A program made the position numbers and the translations under genes. From Vibrio celticus (GTDB lineage: Bacteria > Pseudomonadota > Gammaproteobacteria > Enterobacterales > Vibrionaceae): a stretch of 64,000 nucleotides of DNA. Below, piece by piece: positions 1-9,619 of the stretch. The stretch is from the NCBI RefSeq assembly GCF_024347335.1, contig NZ_AP025463.1, positions 992,001 through 1,056,000 on the forward strand, written 5' to 3'. Within the stretch, counting starts at the first letter, position 1, and each line of letters opens with the position of its first letter. Below the pieces are notes generated by a model. The model worked only from the letters and a program-made list of their open reading frames with translations, had not been told where the DNA came from and ran no database searches.

Positions 1-1
1 A

Positions 2-256
2 TACAACCTCAACCGCGATAAGGCGATGACAACAGGCTTAGATATTGAGCTAGATGTCCCTTTGTCTGAGCTTGATAGGCTAAAACACGAATTAAAAAAA
101 GCAAATGAGCTTAAGGATAAATACAGGGTGCAACGAAACAATGCAGTTGAGGCCCGGAAGCAGTTAGAGGCTGAAAATGCCAGGCTCCGTTTCAGGGTGT
201 TTGAGCTACAACAAGAGCTGTTAGATGAAAACTCAGTTGTGACACCCATAAAGTAA
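2..256 (+). CDS. C-terminal part of a coiled-coil protein, cut by window start
   Basis: The reading frame is open from the first complete codon of the window, so this is probably the 3' end of a longer gene; an internal ATG lies at 26. From about residue 12 after that ATG the product is a heptad-like, charged helix rich in Leu, Glu, Lys and Arg, typical of a coiled coil. I recognise no family. It stops about 300 bp before the IS91-type element, so the gene may belong to the neighbouring accessory DNA. Codons look ordinary, but without the 5' part no function can be given. Confidence 0.4.
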   Translation, partial: YNLNRDKAMTTGLDIELDVPLSELDRLKHELKKANELKDKYRVQRNNAVEARKQLEAENARLRFRVFELQQELLDENSVVTPIK

Positions 257-551
257 CACTTTCCCACGCTCAAAGTGTAATGGGGTAAAGGGACGTAACA
301 AACAAGAATAGCTGTCGCGTAGCCGACAGTTTTATTCAGAGTTGAACAAGCCCGTGCTTCTTCTTTATTAGTAATTTTCGGCTAGGGGTGAGAGGCTTCT
401 TTTGAGTAGTGTCTTTCTTAAGGGCGAGTAAATCTAGAGCGTGATTCATTGTAGCATCACACCTTTAGTTTTCTGATTTATATCATATATTTACACCCTC
501 CCTTTTTAGTTATAGTTAATGCTATTCTCCTTATTATCGTTTGCCTTTCGG
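257..551. other. Non-coding stretch beside the IS91-type transposase
   Basis: I see no convincing gene here. The stretch lies just past the 3' end of the IS91-type transposase (which runs leftward), where the replication origin end (oriIS) of such elements is expected. I could not delimit the element's end. Confidence 0.3.
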
Positions 552-1603
552 CTAGATCGGTCGAGTTATCCCCACACAAGCCATCGTGCTCTGACAGCAA
601 GGGCATGGCCGTACAGCTCGAGGTTTTTTAGGTGTGGCTTCTAATTCAGAAGCAATGCTCTCTGGTAAAAAGAATAATTGGATTTGAACGCATAGCTGTC
701 TAGCATTGCCTCGAAGGAAGCCATAATCTCGTACTCGTTGCATACCCCTAGGAAGCACATGTTGTAAAATAAGCCATAAAAACTCAAGTATGGGGAGCGT
801 ACGTGTTTGTCGCTGCTTCGTTTGACTGTCTTGATACTGGAAAGTGACATCACTTTCAGTGATGTTGAGGATATCGTTATCTGGAAGGACGCCTCGATAA
901 AGGTATCGTGACAGATATTCTAAGGCATGAAGTCCATACCCGACACATCGACAATCAACAACCCATGTTTTAGGCACATTTTGAGGCAGCATCATCTCTG
1001 CATCGTGATGAATCATGTCTAACAACCTAGCTCGCCATACTTTTGCCAATGCGAATTCATTATATAAGTAGCCCTTTTTCCCCTTATGCCACTCATGCCT
1101 CTTTGAATCATATTGCCCCCCTGCAACAATGACATGGAGGTGAGGGTGTAACTCTCTTTTTCGACTGTGTGTATGAAGGACAATGGTAAACCCTAGTTCA
1201 CCTTTTGATTGCCGACGAGCAAAGTCTTTCAATGTTGAGGACGCAGCAGTGAACATCGCTTGATAAAGAGCCTTTGGATTTCGACGAGCCAAAGACCTAA
1301 GCTCATAAGGCACAGTAAACGTCACCATATAATAGTGAGTGGGTAACAGTTTTCGCTTCTGTCTTTCAAGCCAACCTGATGTGGTACTGTGCTGGCATTG
1401 GGGGCAATGCCGATTACCACACGATAAGGCCAGTCTGTCATCATGATGACAGTGTGAGCAATACCATTGTGATAACCCTTGCTTCTCAGTCTTGCAGCGT
1501 AACATCGCTGCAATCGCCTTCTGGTGTCAGTGCTAAAACGATAGCCGTATTTATACTCAAGTTGATTCTTGTATTGGCGAAGTAACTCAATAAAAGTGCT
1601 CAT
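552..1603 (-). pseudogene. IS91-family HUH transposase, frameshifted near N-terminus
   Basis: The main frame (552-1505) has a Cys/His zinc-binding start (CSHCHHDD, CGNRHCPQCQ), the HUH metal motif HPHLHVIVAGG, and a later region with the Y2-type ARYL-like context (YLSRYLYRG), all as in IS91 transposases, which nick and strand-transfer single DNA ends by rolling-circle transposition. The natural start is probably the ATG at 1603, in another frame: that frame gives MSTFIELLRQYKNQLEYK and reads to DTRR. The two frames join if one A is restored near 1530 (DTR-K-AIAAMLRC). The N-terminal half of the usual zinc region is thus separated from the rest. The element may be inactive, or the missing base may be a sequencing error. 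Confidence 0.75.
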
Positions 1604-2490
1604 ACATTCAGCTCCCAATCGAGGCGAAGCTTATCGGCCAACTGGTTGAGTGCCTGATTCGCATCGTGCAATTTCAATTGAGTCATTTGTGTGTAGCGAG
1701 CGGTGGTATTTAGGCTGCTATGGCCCAGTAGTATTTGCAGCGAACGCAGATCTAACCCTTGCTCTAGAAGGTGTGTCGCAAAGCAGTGACGTAAAGAGTG
1801 AGGTGTAATTCGTTTGTAGATACCACATTCGTTGATGACCTTCTTTAGTGCTTTTTGAGCACCTTGATCGTTAGGGCTAACATCACAGCACTTCCCTTTA
1901 CTTGGGAAAAGAAGATTAGGGTGTCGATGGGTGCACCAGTAGCGACGAAGCGCATGCAGGGTTCGATTTGGGATTGGAACCAGCCTATCTTTACCTCCCT
2001 TAGCATGACGAATATGGACTCGCATGGTATGGCTATCAATATCAGGAATAGTAATGTGAAGCGCTTCATTGATTCTTAGCCCCATTGTATAAATGGTGAG
2101 AAACAGCACTTTGTAGCGGGTCTCTCGAGTCGCGTTGATGACTTGAGCGACTTGCTCTGGGGATATGATATTAGGGAGCCGCTTTACTTTAGGTGGCTTA
2201 ACAATACCTATCCATTCCCATTGTTTATCCAGCGTATGTTTATAGAAGAATTGAAGCCCACAGCGGTCAAGCTTAATGGTACTCCATGAGACTTGTCCTA
2301 TAAGTTGACTGAAGTATCGTCGTAAATCTTCAATCGTTAGCGTGTCAGGGCAGCGGTCAAAGTACTGTGTTATTCGTCTAACTGCGAGTGAGTAAGCTTG
2401 GATCGTTTTTGGACGTTTTCCTTGAAGCTTTAATTGAGTAAGGTGTTGTTGATGTAGATCGTCGAAACGTAGTTGTTCGGAAGGCGTCAT
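1600..2490 (-). CDS. Tyrosine recombinase of the IS91-type element
   Basis: A 296-residue phage-integrase-type recombinase. It has an N-terminal SAM-like core-binding domain (residues about 10-95) and a catalytic domain with all the usual residues: Arg in GLRINEALH, Lys in the beta-hairpin (HAKGGKDR), HSLRH box, GHSS (His) and the nucleophile Tyr in TTARYTQM near the C-terminus. This is the full length for the family. Its stop overlaps the transposase start by 4 bp, so the two are probably translationally coupled. In such elements the recombinase is presumed to help process or resolve transposition products; that role is inferred here. Confidence 0.85.
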   Translation of the reverse strand: MTPSEQLRFDDLHQQHLTQLKLQGKRPKTIQAYSLAVRRITQYFDRCPDTLTIEDLRRYFSQLIGQVSWSTIKLDRCGLQFFYKHTLDKQWEWIGIVKPPKVKRLPNIISPEQVAQVINATRETRYKVLFLTIYTMGLRINEALHITIPDIDSHTMRVHIRHAKGGKDRLVPIPNRTLHALRRYWCTHRHPNLLFPSKGKCCDVSPNDQGAQKALKKVINECGIYKRITPHSLRHCFATHLLEQGLDLRSLQILLGHSSLNTTARYTQMTQLKLHDANQALNQLADKLRLDWELNV

Positions 2491-2494
2491 AATA

Positions 2495-2541
2495 TACTCT
2501 CCAGTAAAGCACCATCGATATGATGGTGGTACTAAAGAGTA
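2495..2541. repeat. Long imperfect hairpin before the recombinase gene
   Basis: Nested inverted repeats share one centre: TACTCT (2495-2500) pairs with AGAGTA (2536-2541), AGTA with TACT, and CACCATC (2510-2516) with GATGGTG (2522-2528), around the loop GATAT. It lies 4 bp before the recombinase start codon, so it may be the element's end (terIS side), a recombinase binding site, or a control hairpin. Confidence 0.5.
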
Positions 2542-2710
2542 TGGTTATCAGAAGAGTATCTTTTCTGCCGCAGAGCGGCTTCGTTCAACACGTTTCTGCC
2601 CCTTTATGAGTCAGGAAAGGAAAGATGTAGCAGAATTAACGATTGAAAAAAGTAAGCAGCTATGCTTTATCAACTGATAACATAACTGCTTTTTGAGGCT
2701 AGAGAAAAAG

Positions 2711-3697
2711 CTATTTCACTTCGTATCTTAGTAGAACTTCATTATCCAAAACAACATTTGTTGACCAGATGAAGCTTGCCCCAGCACCGCTAAATTTATC
2801 AATAAAGTTCATGTAAGATTTTTTATTATTTACACCAATTTCATCTTCTGAATACTCAGTCGCTTGGGGCCATGAAGCTGCATCGAAATCTTTTGCCATC
2901 CAGTTACTTGGAGTTTCCCAATGAGCGGCATAAGCATTTGCACCGTTATCAGTGCCCTCAGTTGTGCAATTCTCCGATAAGCGCTTACCATCAATCTCAC
3001 TTAAGCAGCTAAGATCATAGATTGGTGCAGTATAGAATGTCTGTGCTTGCCAGTCGGAACCCGTCACAGTGCCGTCACTAAAGCTTGCGATAAAGCCACC
3101 ATCACCGGGATGGAATGCTTTGCCACGGTTATCTTCTGTACCTAAACCTAAGTTTTCTTCCCAATCGATTACTTTTACAGCAATCGTGTATGGTTTATTT
3201 ACTTTGAACTTGACGATACTAGAGTTAAACGGTGTGAAAGGTACCGTGTCTACTGCAACAAGCTGATCATTAACATATAACTCGAAATAGTTGTCAGCAA
3301 AGATGTAACCTGTGATCTCTTCACCGTCTGAGTCAATAACAGCCACAGGGACAGACTCTTCATCCACATCAGCTATACTATCAGGCGTGATATTGGCGCA
3401 CTCTTCATAAAGATCGACAGCTTTTGGTGCAGTTGTGAAATGGTTTTGAGCAGGAACTGTCCATACTTTCCCGTCAGCATCAGCAATCTCACCGATGCCT
3501 GCCACACGACTTCGACCATTTGCACACTCAAAAAGATTCGTTTCTACTGTTTTTGCAAGACCTTGAGTAATGCTAGCTGATCCCTTGTAATCATTGATGT
3601 TTTCACTAACCATTGGGTCTGAGGATGGAGAACAACCCGTCAAAAGCAGGGCAATGGATGAAAGAGCGAATACTTGATTATTTATATTAATCATCAA
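2711..3697 (-). CDS. Hypothetical lipoprotein with jelly-roll-like tail
   Basis: A 328-residue product with a lipoprotein signal: a hydrophobic stretch ends in the lipobox LLTGC (Cys about residue 22), followed by Ser/Pro/Asp, so export and lipid anchoring are likely. No Asp at +2 is present, which fits an outer-membrane fate. The C-terminal part contains NWMAKDFDAASWPQA, reminiscent of the W..pdFDdssWp strand of carbohydrate-binding jelly-roll domains, but I cannot assign a family. Paired cysteines in the middle (LSCLSE, ENCTTE) could form a disulfide. It stands alone between two insertion sequences. Function unknown. Confidence 0.7.
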   Translation of the reverse strand: MMININNQVFALSSIALLLTGCSPSSDPMVSENINDYKGSASITQGLAKTVETNLFECANGRSRVAGIGEIADADGKVWTVPAQNHFTTAPKAVDLYEECANITPDSIADVDEESVPVAVIDSDGEEITGYIFADNYFELYVNDQLVAVDTVPFTPFNSSIVKFKVNKPYTIAVKVIDWEENLGLGTEDNRGKAFHPGDGGFIASFSDGTVTGSDWQAQTFYTAPIYDLSCLSEIDGKRLSENCTTEGTDNGANAYAAHWETPSNWMAKDFDAASWPQATEYSEDEIGVNNKKSYMNFIDKFSGAGASFIWSTNVVLDNEVLLRYEVK

Positions 3698-3984
3698 TAA
3701 AGATCCAGTAGTAAGTATGAAAGTTGAGTATAGTTTTTAATCTTTGTAAATCAATGTGCTGAGCTGGTTGAGTTACTGGTGCATATACTAGGTCGTGTAA
3801 TGTAAATCAACGCAAACGATATGTGATTATTAGTAAATGAACCCTTAGCTTGAATTTTTACCAATTCCCCCGTTTGTAACTCGGAATTGTCCAGAGGCTT
3901 CTCAGCGCGATCATCGTGCCCCATTGTGAGCTAACGTAGTTACTCATTCATAGACTGTTAACATCGGTTTTCCCTAATTTCTCT
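3698..3984. other. Intergenic stretch before the IS21-type element
   Basis: AT-rich, holding the likely promoter of the leftward lipoprotein gene. I see no gene. It ends at the target-site duplication of the IS21-type element. Confidence 0.4.
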
Positions 3985-3990
3985 CATGAT
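3985..3990. repeat. Target-site duplication, left copy (CATGAT)
   Basis: Six bases identical to 6578-6583, directly abutting the left terminus of the IS21-type element. Family members typically duplicate 4-8 bp. Confidence 0.85.
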
Positions 3991-4069
3991 TGCGTATTTC
4001 GGTGATTGCGATCGGCTGTTTCGGTTTATTCCGATCGCCTGATCCTACCGTTTTTCTCTCTTCTTATTT

Positions 4070-4807
4070 TTACTCTAAGTGATCGGATTGCGCCAGTTTT
4101 CTCATTGACTCACCTCCCAGTTCTAGTCGATGACTATTGTGTACTAGCCGATCCAGCGCGTCGGCAACGGTCGCGTTGCCGATCATGTTGTACCACTCCT
4201 TTACAGGTAACTGACTGATGACGATTGTACTGCTGTTTTGATAACGATCTTCAAGCACTTCTAATAAGTGACCCGCATGCTCTTGTGTCAGTTTTTCCAT
4301 CCCCCAGTCGTCGAGGATCAGTAAGGCTTTCTTAGCCAGTGATTGGAGTTGCTTTTGATAGCTGCCATCCATACGACCAGCGGTCAGGTCGTCAAGCAAG
4401 CGAGTTAATCGGTAGTACCTAACCGTTTGTTGTTGGTCACAGGCACTGGTGGCCAGTGCGCAGCCAAGATATGTTTTGCCTGCGCCCGTTGGGCCTGTGA
4501 TCAAGATGTTTTGGTGTTTATATAGATAACTGCCAGTCAGAAGTTCGCTCATCTGTTTGCGATTGAGGTTTCGTCCCTCTTTGTAGATGAGTTGGCTCGG
4601 CTGTGCATCCACTCTTAGCTTGGCTTGTCGTTTTAAGCGTTGGATTTTGGTCTGATTGCGATTCAAGATCTCGCTTTCCAGAAGTAAACTTAACCGTTCC
4701 TCGAAGTCCAACTCTGCGTAAGTAGTCAGTTGCTCTTGTTGCTGCTCTAATGCTTTCGCTACATGGCTCAAGCGTAGGGTTTTGAGTTGGTCGTTCAGTG
4801 TATTCAT
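4070..4807 (-). CDS. istB: IstB-like ATP-binding transposition helper
   Basis: A AAA+ ATPase of the IstB/DnaC type. It shows an N-terminal helical domain, Walker A GPTGAGKT and Walker B LLILDDWG, and a sensor-like VISQLPVKEW segment. From the chosen ATG the product is about 245 residues, the usual IstB size. An upstream in-frame ATG (4858) would add 17 residues; I prefer 4807 because AGGAG lies about 7 bases before it and the product then starts like known IstB proteins. IstB assembles on target DNA and stimulates the IstA transposase. The gene looks intact, unlike its partner istA upstream. Confidence 0.9.
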   Translation of the reverse strand: MNTLNDQLKTLRLSHVAKALEQQQEQLTTYAELDFEERLSLLLESEILNRNQTKIQRLKRQAKLRVDAQPSQLIYKEGRNLNRKQMSELLTGSYLYKHQNILITGPTGAGKTYLGCALATSACDQQQTVRYYRLTRLLDDLTAGRMDGSYQKQLQSLAKKALLILDDWGMEKLTQEHAGHLLEVLEDRYQNSSTIVISQLPVKEWYNMIGNATVADALDRLVHNSHRLELGGESMRKLAQSDHLE

Positions 4808-4885
4808 ATCCTTTCTCCTAGTGATAACTGTTCGGGCCACGAACATTGCTATGAACAAGGTTCGGCGTGCTCGTGTTGTCTTTGC

Positions 4886-6347
4886 TCAGCTGTCCTTCAC
4901 GATTGTTTTCAGCAAATTACTGATGAAGGTGTAATTGGATTTTGTCAGCATCAGCGCATCTTTACAGGCTTGTTCAAGGCGCGGTTCGCCATAGGTTTTA
5001 CTCAGACTGAGCAAGCCAAGACAGGAACGATAAGACTGCTCTGGATGAGGCTTGGAGTTCAGCATTTTATTGACGACTTCTCGTGTGGCTGCGCCGATAT
5101 TGGCCCCCCAACTAAGCAAGCGCTCTGGTGACCACTTCTGATGTTGATGGTTGCTTGGCATGTGCTCTGGTTGGGTGCTGTTTCCGCGATCTCTTTGGCT
5201 ACGTGGATGCTGGGCGACCACGTTACCTTTATGGTAGATCTGCACCAGACGATTAGAGGCTTCTAGTTCGACATGATGACCGACAAGTTGATGGGGAACT
5301 GAGTAGTAATGACGGCGATATTCGATGTGATAGTCAGGGCCAACTTTGGCTCGTTTAGTTTCGGTATACAGGTAACGCTGCTTAGGCAATGGCCTTAATG
5401 CAGGTTTGTCGAGTTTATCGAACAACGCTTGGCGGCTAGCGCCATACTGTTTCATCTTACGCTGATTTAACTCATTCATGAGTTCGCGGATGGCGAGATT
5501 CAACTCTTTGAAGGTATGGAAGGTTTGGTGTCTCAGCCGCATCATGATCCAGCGCTCTACTAAGAGCACGGCATTCTCTGCCTTGGCTTTGTCTTTCGGT
5601 TTGTAGGGGCGAGCTGGCATCACAGCGGTTTGATAGTGATTAGCCAGTTTTTGATAGCTGTCGTTCAGCCTCGGCTCATAACGATTCGCTTTAGTGACAG
5701 CGCTGCGTAGGTTATCGGGAACTAAGAGTTGTGGTACGCCACCGAAGTGCTCGAACGCATTTGCATGCGCCTCTAACCAGTAAGGCTTCCCTTGGCTGGG
5801 AAGGCTTCAACATAGGTGTAATTGGACGCGCCTAAAGTCGCGACGAACACCTCCGCTTCGCGCACTTCCCTGTGTCAGGGTTGACCACCTGAAGCCGAGG
5901 CCCACAGTAATCGATAAACAGTTTATCACCTGCGACATGAAGCTGGCGCATGCTGCGTTTTTGGGTTTTGAACCAACGAGTGAAGTGCTCGCAGAACTGA
6001 GTGTAAGCGTAAGCTTGCTCTTGATATTGCTCATGATACTCCTGCCAGAGCAGCATCTTTGTCATACCTTTACGCCTGAGTTCGACTGCGTATTGAGTGA
6101 AGTCTGGCATAACTTTATCTCGACTGGCTTTCTTGCCGTGATACAGCGCCTGTGTGAGATCTGCATCGCTGCAACTGTCGGGTAGAGGCCAACCAAGTTG
6201 GCTTTGTTTAAAGCGAGTAAGGAGTTCTGATACGGTGGATGGGCCGAGTTTAAGGCAAGAAGCGATACCACGATTTGAGAGACCGCAGTCGTATTTAAGG
6301 CGTAATACCTCTTTGATTTTGTTCATTGGAGTTCTCTTTTTGGCCAT
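4886..6347 (-). pseudogene. istA: IstA transposase gene with two frameshifts
   Basis: The N-terminal part (from MAKKRTPMNK at 6347) has the HTH resolvase-like domain; the catalytic DDE region begins in LFIDYCGP. The frame breaks at about 5870, where GACACAGGGAAGTGCGC lacks one G needed to read DTGEVREAEVFVATLGAS, and again at about 5796, where one base is missing to read EAFPSQGKPYWLEAHANAFEH. The third segment reads on through VPDNLRSAV and the Glu-containing KAENAVL to the stop at 4886. Both losses fall in short homopolymer runs. Restored, the protein would be about 490 residues, the usual IstA length. Confidence 0.85.
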
Positions 6348-6419
6348 TGTCGCTTCCTTTCCTTCTTGTTTAAGAAGTAAAGAATAGCGAGCTATTGATT
6401 TAAAAGAGAAAAAGGAAGG

Positions 6420-6577
6420 GTTTCGGCCATTACGATCGCGGTTTTCGCTATTCCGATCACCGATTTCGGAGTTAGACTAAAAGTGATCGGATAATCGCGG
6501 AATCAGTGATCGGTTTAAACCGAAATGGGTGATCGGATAATCCCGAAATGACTGATCGGAATACTCCGAAATATGCA
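6420..6577. repeat. IS21 right-end repeats (transposase binding sites)
   Basis: The segment contains several copies of a GTGATCGGATAATCCCGAAAT-like unit in both orientations, for example around 6450, 6485, 6510, 6530 and 6550. The left end (3991-4045) carries a similar pair. Multiple such end repeats are a known IS21 feature and are taken as IstA binding sites. Confidence 0.75.
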
Positions 6578-6583
6578 CATGAT
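6578..6583. repeat. Target-site duplication, right copy (CATGAT)
   Basis: Partner of 3985-3990, directly abutting the right terminus of the IS21-type element. Confidence 0.85.
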
Positions 6584-6928
6584 ATGTCATGGTCAGTATT
6601 ACGTTCGTTTTCTCCCAATAGCGAGCTAAATCAGGGTTAGTAGCCATCAGAGCTGAAGTGAATGGTCATGCTGTCAAATTACTCGCAGTACAGTACGTCA
6701 GTCTCAAAAGTGTCTTAGAGAAATATACTTTTTACCGTCTATTCCATTCCTTTGAGGTGCTGTGGTGGTGTGTAATACCTAGTCGGGTCGAGGCATCTTT
6801 CTGCCACATAGAGTGGCCTGTAAAAAAGATAGTTGTGTCAAATAACCAATTGCTTTTTAATGAATTGTTAATCTCTAGCCTAGTTTGAGCATCCACTCAC
6901 TGTTACTATTTCCACCTAGTTAGCACAC
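6584..6928. other. Intergenic stretch, no gene seen
   Basis: Between the IS21 target duplication and the large membrane protein gene. It presumably holds that gene's promoter. A weak Shine-Dalgarno-like TTGAG precedes the ATG at 6929. Nothing else stands out. Confidence 0.4.
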
Positions 6929-9619
6929 TTGAGATATGTGAATTGTATGAGTCAGAATAAGATACTAGCGGAAATATTTAATGTACTAGAAAAGCTGTCT
7001 GCTCGGTATTTCTCTATTACAATCGGATTTTTGACGGCAGGTATAGCGTTTAAACTCCTTTCTCATTCTACAAACATCTGGTGGCTGCGTTTTTTGTTTT
7101 CACCACATCCATTGTTCGGCGAACAGATATTTACACTTTGGGCAGCCTTGCTTGCCATACATGGGACAATCGCTGCGTTATCCTTAACTTTGAATGGAGC
7201 ACTGATTGACCGTGTTGCAGAAGCTTTTAATCCATCTCTAGAGGGTATCGCACGTCAAGCTGTATTTAAGCGACTTCGTTTCCAAAGTTTTTCTAATTGG
7301 TCTATCAGTAGCCTGACAATCGGTATTGGGTGGTTTGCTATTAAAGGGGGGATTATTCTTTACATCATATCAATGATGATGTCCTTTTCATTCTTGATTT
7401 TCTATGCCTATGTCTACCGCTATCTACAAAAAGTTAGCATCTCACCCGGTGTAATGAAAGAGTTTGTTGAAGCTGAAATAAAGGATACCAAAGCCCGTGC
7501 TAAATCCTTAAATGATAAGATCGAAAGAGTGGCTAGCAACAACTCTAATACACTTATATCACTTAATATTACACAAGAGCCACATCGAAAGTTTCGCCCA
7601 CGAGCAATTTCACTTCCAGAGTCTCACTCAGGCTTAATATATAGCTATAATGCGGCTAAGCTAAAAGCTTTTATTGACACTATGCACCAAAAAGGGCTTT
7701 TTGATTTTACGATAAGTGTGCGCCCCGGACGGTTGGATTCTGATGCGCCTGTTCGCTATTCCATTAACACATTGTTAGACGCTGACAGAGCCAGTTTGGA
7801 AACTGCATTCTTGGCAACACTTGGTGATAGTATTATGGAATGCGATCTAGTCTTGTATGATGACTTAGCTTCTCAGCTACAATTTAACGTCTATGATCAT
7901 GCGATTAGACTTGCCAGTCAGAAAGATCTTGGCGAATCACTTAAATGGCTGTTTTTATTAACAGATGAAGATGAGATAGAAAGAACATTTAACGGTTTGC
8001 TTCATTTGTTTTACGAAAATCGTGCGACCTTGTCTCAAAGAGCGAGCATAGTTTCCAACTTAAAGAGCGCGATGGTTACAAGTTTCCATTACAGTGATAC
8101 CTCACTCTTGTGTACTTTTATATTTCGAATAGCGCAAGACTTGCTGGATATTGATAGCTATGTCGAATTTATTAAAAATGAGAGTGAGTTTTTCGTTAAC
8201 TTTGTAATCGATTCCGTTGGAAATGAAAAACAGCTCAAAAGTGTTCTTTATGAGCCTCTAGTTGATATTAGTCAACATCGACTAGCTGCCGCGTCCGAAT
8301 TTATTCAGGTACTGTCCGTTAGAGATAAATATTATGATTTAGATTCTGATACCTCCCACCACCAGTGGAATGCGACTGTCAGGGTGGCCTTTTATCTAGA
8401 AGCTCTCGCATTACTGACATTACGTTTAGATGCTATCAGCATACAGGATGGCGCGGATAGAGAACGAGTACTCATAATGGACACCATTCGCTCTATTTTA
8501 AATGCTGTGGTATTCCGCGAGCTTTATTATCATGAATTTATCTACCATGAAATATTTAAATTACGTCACGGTTTTTCCTACCATTCAGCAGAGTCTGACT
8601 TGCGATACATAAAAGATGGCGACGTTTATACGAATACATCAAATGAGTTTTTTAATCGAGCACGAGCTTTGTTGTTGTTTGGTATCCCCGGAGGTAGTCA
8701 GCCATTCTCGATAGATTTCATCAGAAATATGGAGTTGCTGATCAGCAAGACAAGTTTCACTACTTGGGAAGCCAAAAATCTCCTAGATTATGTAAGCTCA
8801 GACGACTATCAACAGCAGTTCTCATTGTTAACGAAGGGTACGGCTACGAATAGAGGGGAGATTAAACAGTTTGTTGATCAAGCTGTGGGTAAATTAAACA
8901 CTTTTTATGACCAGCTTCAGGCACTAGTACATCGTCAAATTGTTAATGCTGATCTAGATCCTTCTATAACGCGTGAGATCACCAAAGAAGTTACAAAACG
9001 ATTTACGAAGGAAATTAGCAACGTATTCCCTGAGCTTGAATTACTTGATAACAATAGCAACATAAAAGATTCATTTATAGCGAAGATAGATAAACGCACA
9101 TTCTTAAAGCCAATTGATAGCGTTTCGGCAGCTAATCCTTCTCGACATTTGGCGAAGCAGCTGATGCGAACCTTTCTCTTGTCGATGGCTGAGCACTTAA
9201 ACGATACTGAACGCACCTTGATACAACGTTTGCCGGAGGAGGTTGAACAGTTTACAGGTCACTGGATAACGGTAATAAATGGCGAGATGCAAAGTGACAA
9301 AACGACGCCTGTAGGGGCATACCTCAAGGGATATAAACTTCGTGATAAGAACAACACGTTAGGCTTGTGTGATGCTGGGCTTTACTATTTCCAGATCAAT
9401 TCAACGTCTCTTTCACTTTCTAAAACGGAAAATAACCCGATATCTTTGGAGATCGTGACTGCTGATTCACCTGACTTCAGTGAACTGTTTGGAGATAACT
9501 TTGACTTGATGAACAAGGAGCAGACTGTAGTTGTGAAAGCGAAATTTAATTTGGCATTACGTTATGTGTCACCATTACCGATCTATTTTCTTCCAGTAAC
9601 AGAAATGTTGTCTGCTTAG
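6929..9619 (+). CDS. Large orphan membrane protein, function unknown
   Basis: An 896-residue product I do not recognise. The N-terminal 165 residues hold hydrophobic segments at about 27-45, 67-88, 117-140 and 141-162, so probably four membrane helices. The remaining 730 residues look cytosolic, with a charged helical linker (about 175-205) and no Walker, nuclease or kinase motif that I can see. An alternative ATG at 6947 would shorten it by six residues. It stands alone between an IS21 element and dgkA, with AT-rich codons, which is typical of accessory cargo. A sensor, an effector or a phage-defence role are all possible; none is shown by the sequence. Confidence 0.75.
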   Translation: MRYVNCMSQNKILAEIFNVLEKLSARYFSITIGFLTAGIAFKLLSHSTNIWWLRFLFSPHPLFGEQIFTLWAALLAIHGTIAALSLTLNGALIDRVAEAFNPSLEGIARQAVFKRLRFQSFSNWSISSLTIGIGWFAIKGGIILYIISMMMSFSFLIFYAYVYRYLQKVSISPGVMKEFVEAEIKDTKARAKSLNDKIERVASNNSNTLISLNITQEPHRKFRPRAISLPESHSGLIYSYNAAKLKAFIDTMHQKGLFDFTISVRPGRLDSDAPVRYSINTLLDADRASLETAFLATLGDSIMECDLVLYDDLASQLQFNVYDHAIRLASQKDLGESLKWLFLLTDEDEIERTFNGLLHLFYENRATLSQRASIVSNLKSAMVTSFHYSDTSLLCTFIFRIAQDLLDIDSYVEFIKNESEFFVNFVIDSVGNEKQLKSVLYEPLVDISQHRLAAASEFIQVLSVRDKYYDLDSDTSHHQWNATVRVAFYLEALALLTLRLDAISIQDGADRERVLIMDTIRSILNAVVFRELYYHEFIYHEIFKLRHGFSYHSAESDLRYIKDGDVYTNTSNEFFNRARALLLFGIPGGSQPFSIDFIRNMELLISKTSFTTWEAKNLLDYVSSDDYQQQFSLLTKGTATNRGEIKQFVDQAVGKLNTFYDQLQALVHRQIVNADLDPSITREITKEVTKRFTKEISNVFPELELLDNNSNIKDSFIAKIDKRTFLKPIDSVSAANPSRHLAKQLMRTFLLSMAEHLNDTERTLIQRLPEEVEQFTGHWITVINGEMQSDKTTPVGAYLKGYKLRDKNNTLGLCDAGLYYFQINSTSLSLSKTENNPISLEIVTADSPDFSELFGDNFDLMNKEQTVVVKAKFNLALRYVSPLPIYFLPVTEMLSA

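Larger units (their letters stand above)
552..2541 (-). mobile_element. IS91-type element with tyrosine recombinase (limits approximate)
   Basis: The element carries a tyrosine recombinase gene followed by an HUH-type transposase gene, overlapping by 4 bp (ATGA), an arrangement known in a subset of IS91-family elements. A long imperfect hairpin (2495-2541) lies directly before the recombinase gene. The outer limits are not resolved; the given span covers the genes and hairpin only. Confidence 0.6.
3991..6577 (-). mobile_element. IS21-family insertion sequence with 6-bp target duplication
   Basis: The left end begins TGCGTATTTCGG (3991-4002) and the right end, read inward on the other strand, begins TGCATATTTCGG (6577-6566), so the element has the TG...CA termini of IS21. 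The 6-bp CATGAT occurs immediately outside both ends (3985-3990 and 6578-6583). The element carries istA (frameshifted) and istB on the minus strand and multiple internal end repeats. The perfect target duplication points to a simple and rather recent insertion. Confidence 0.9.
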
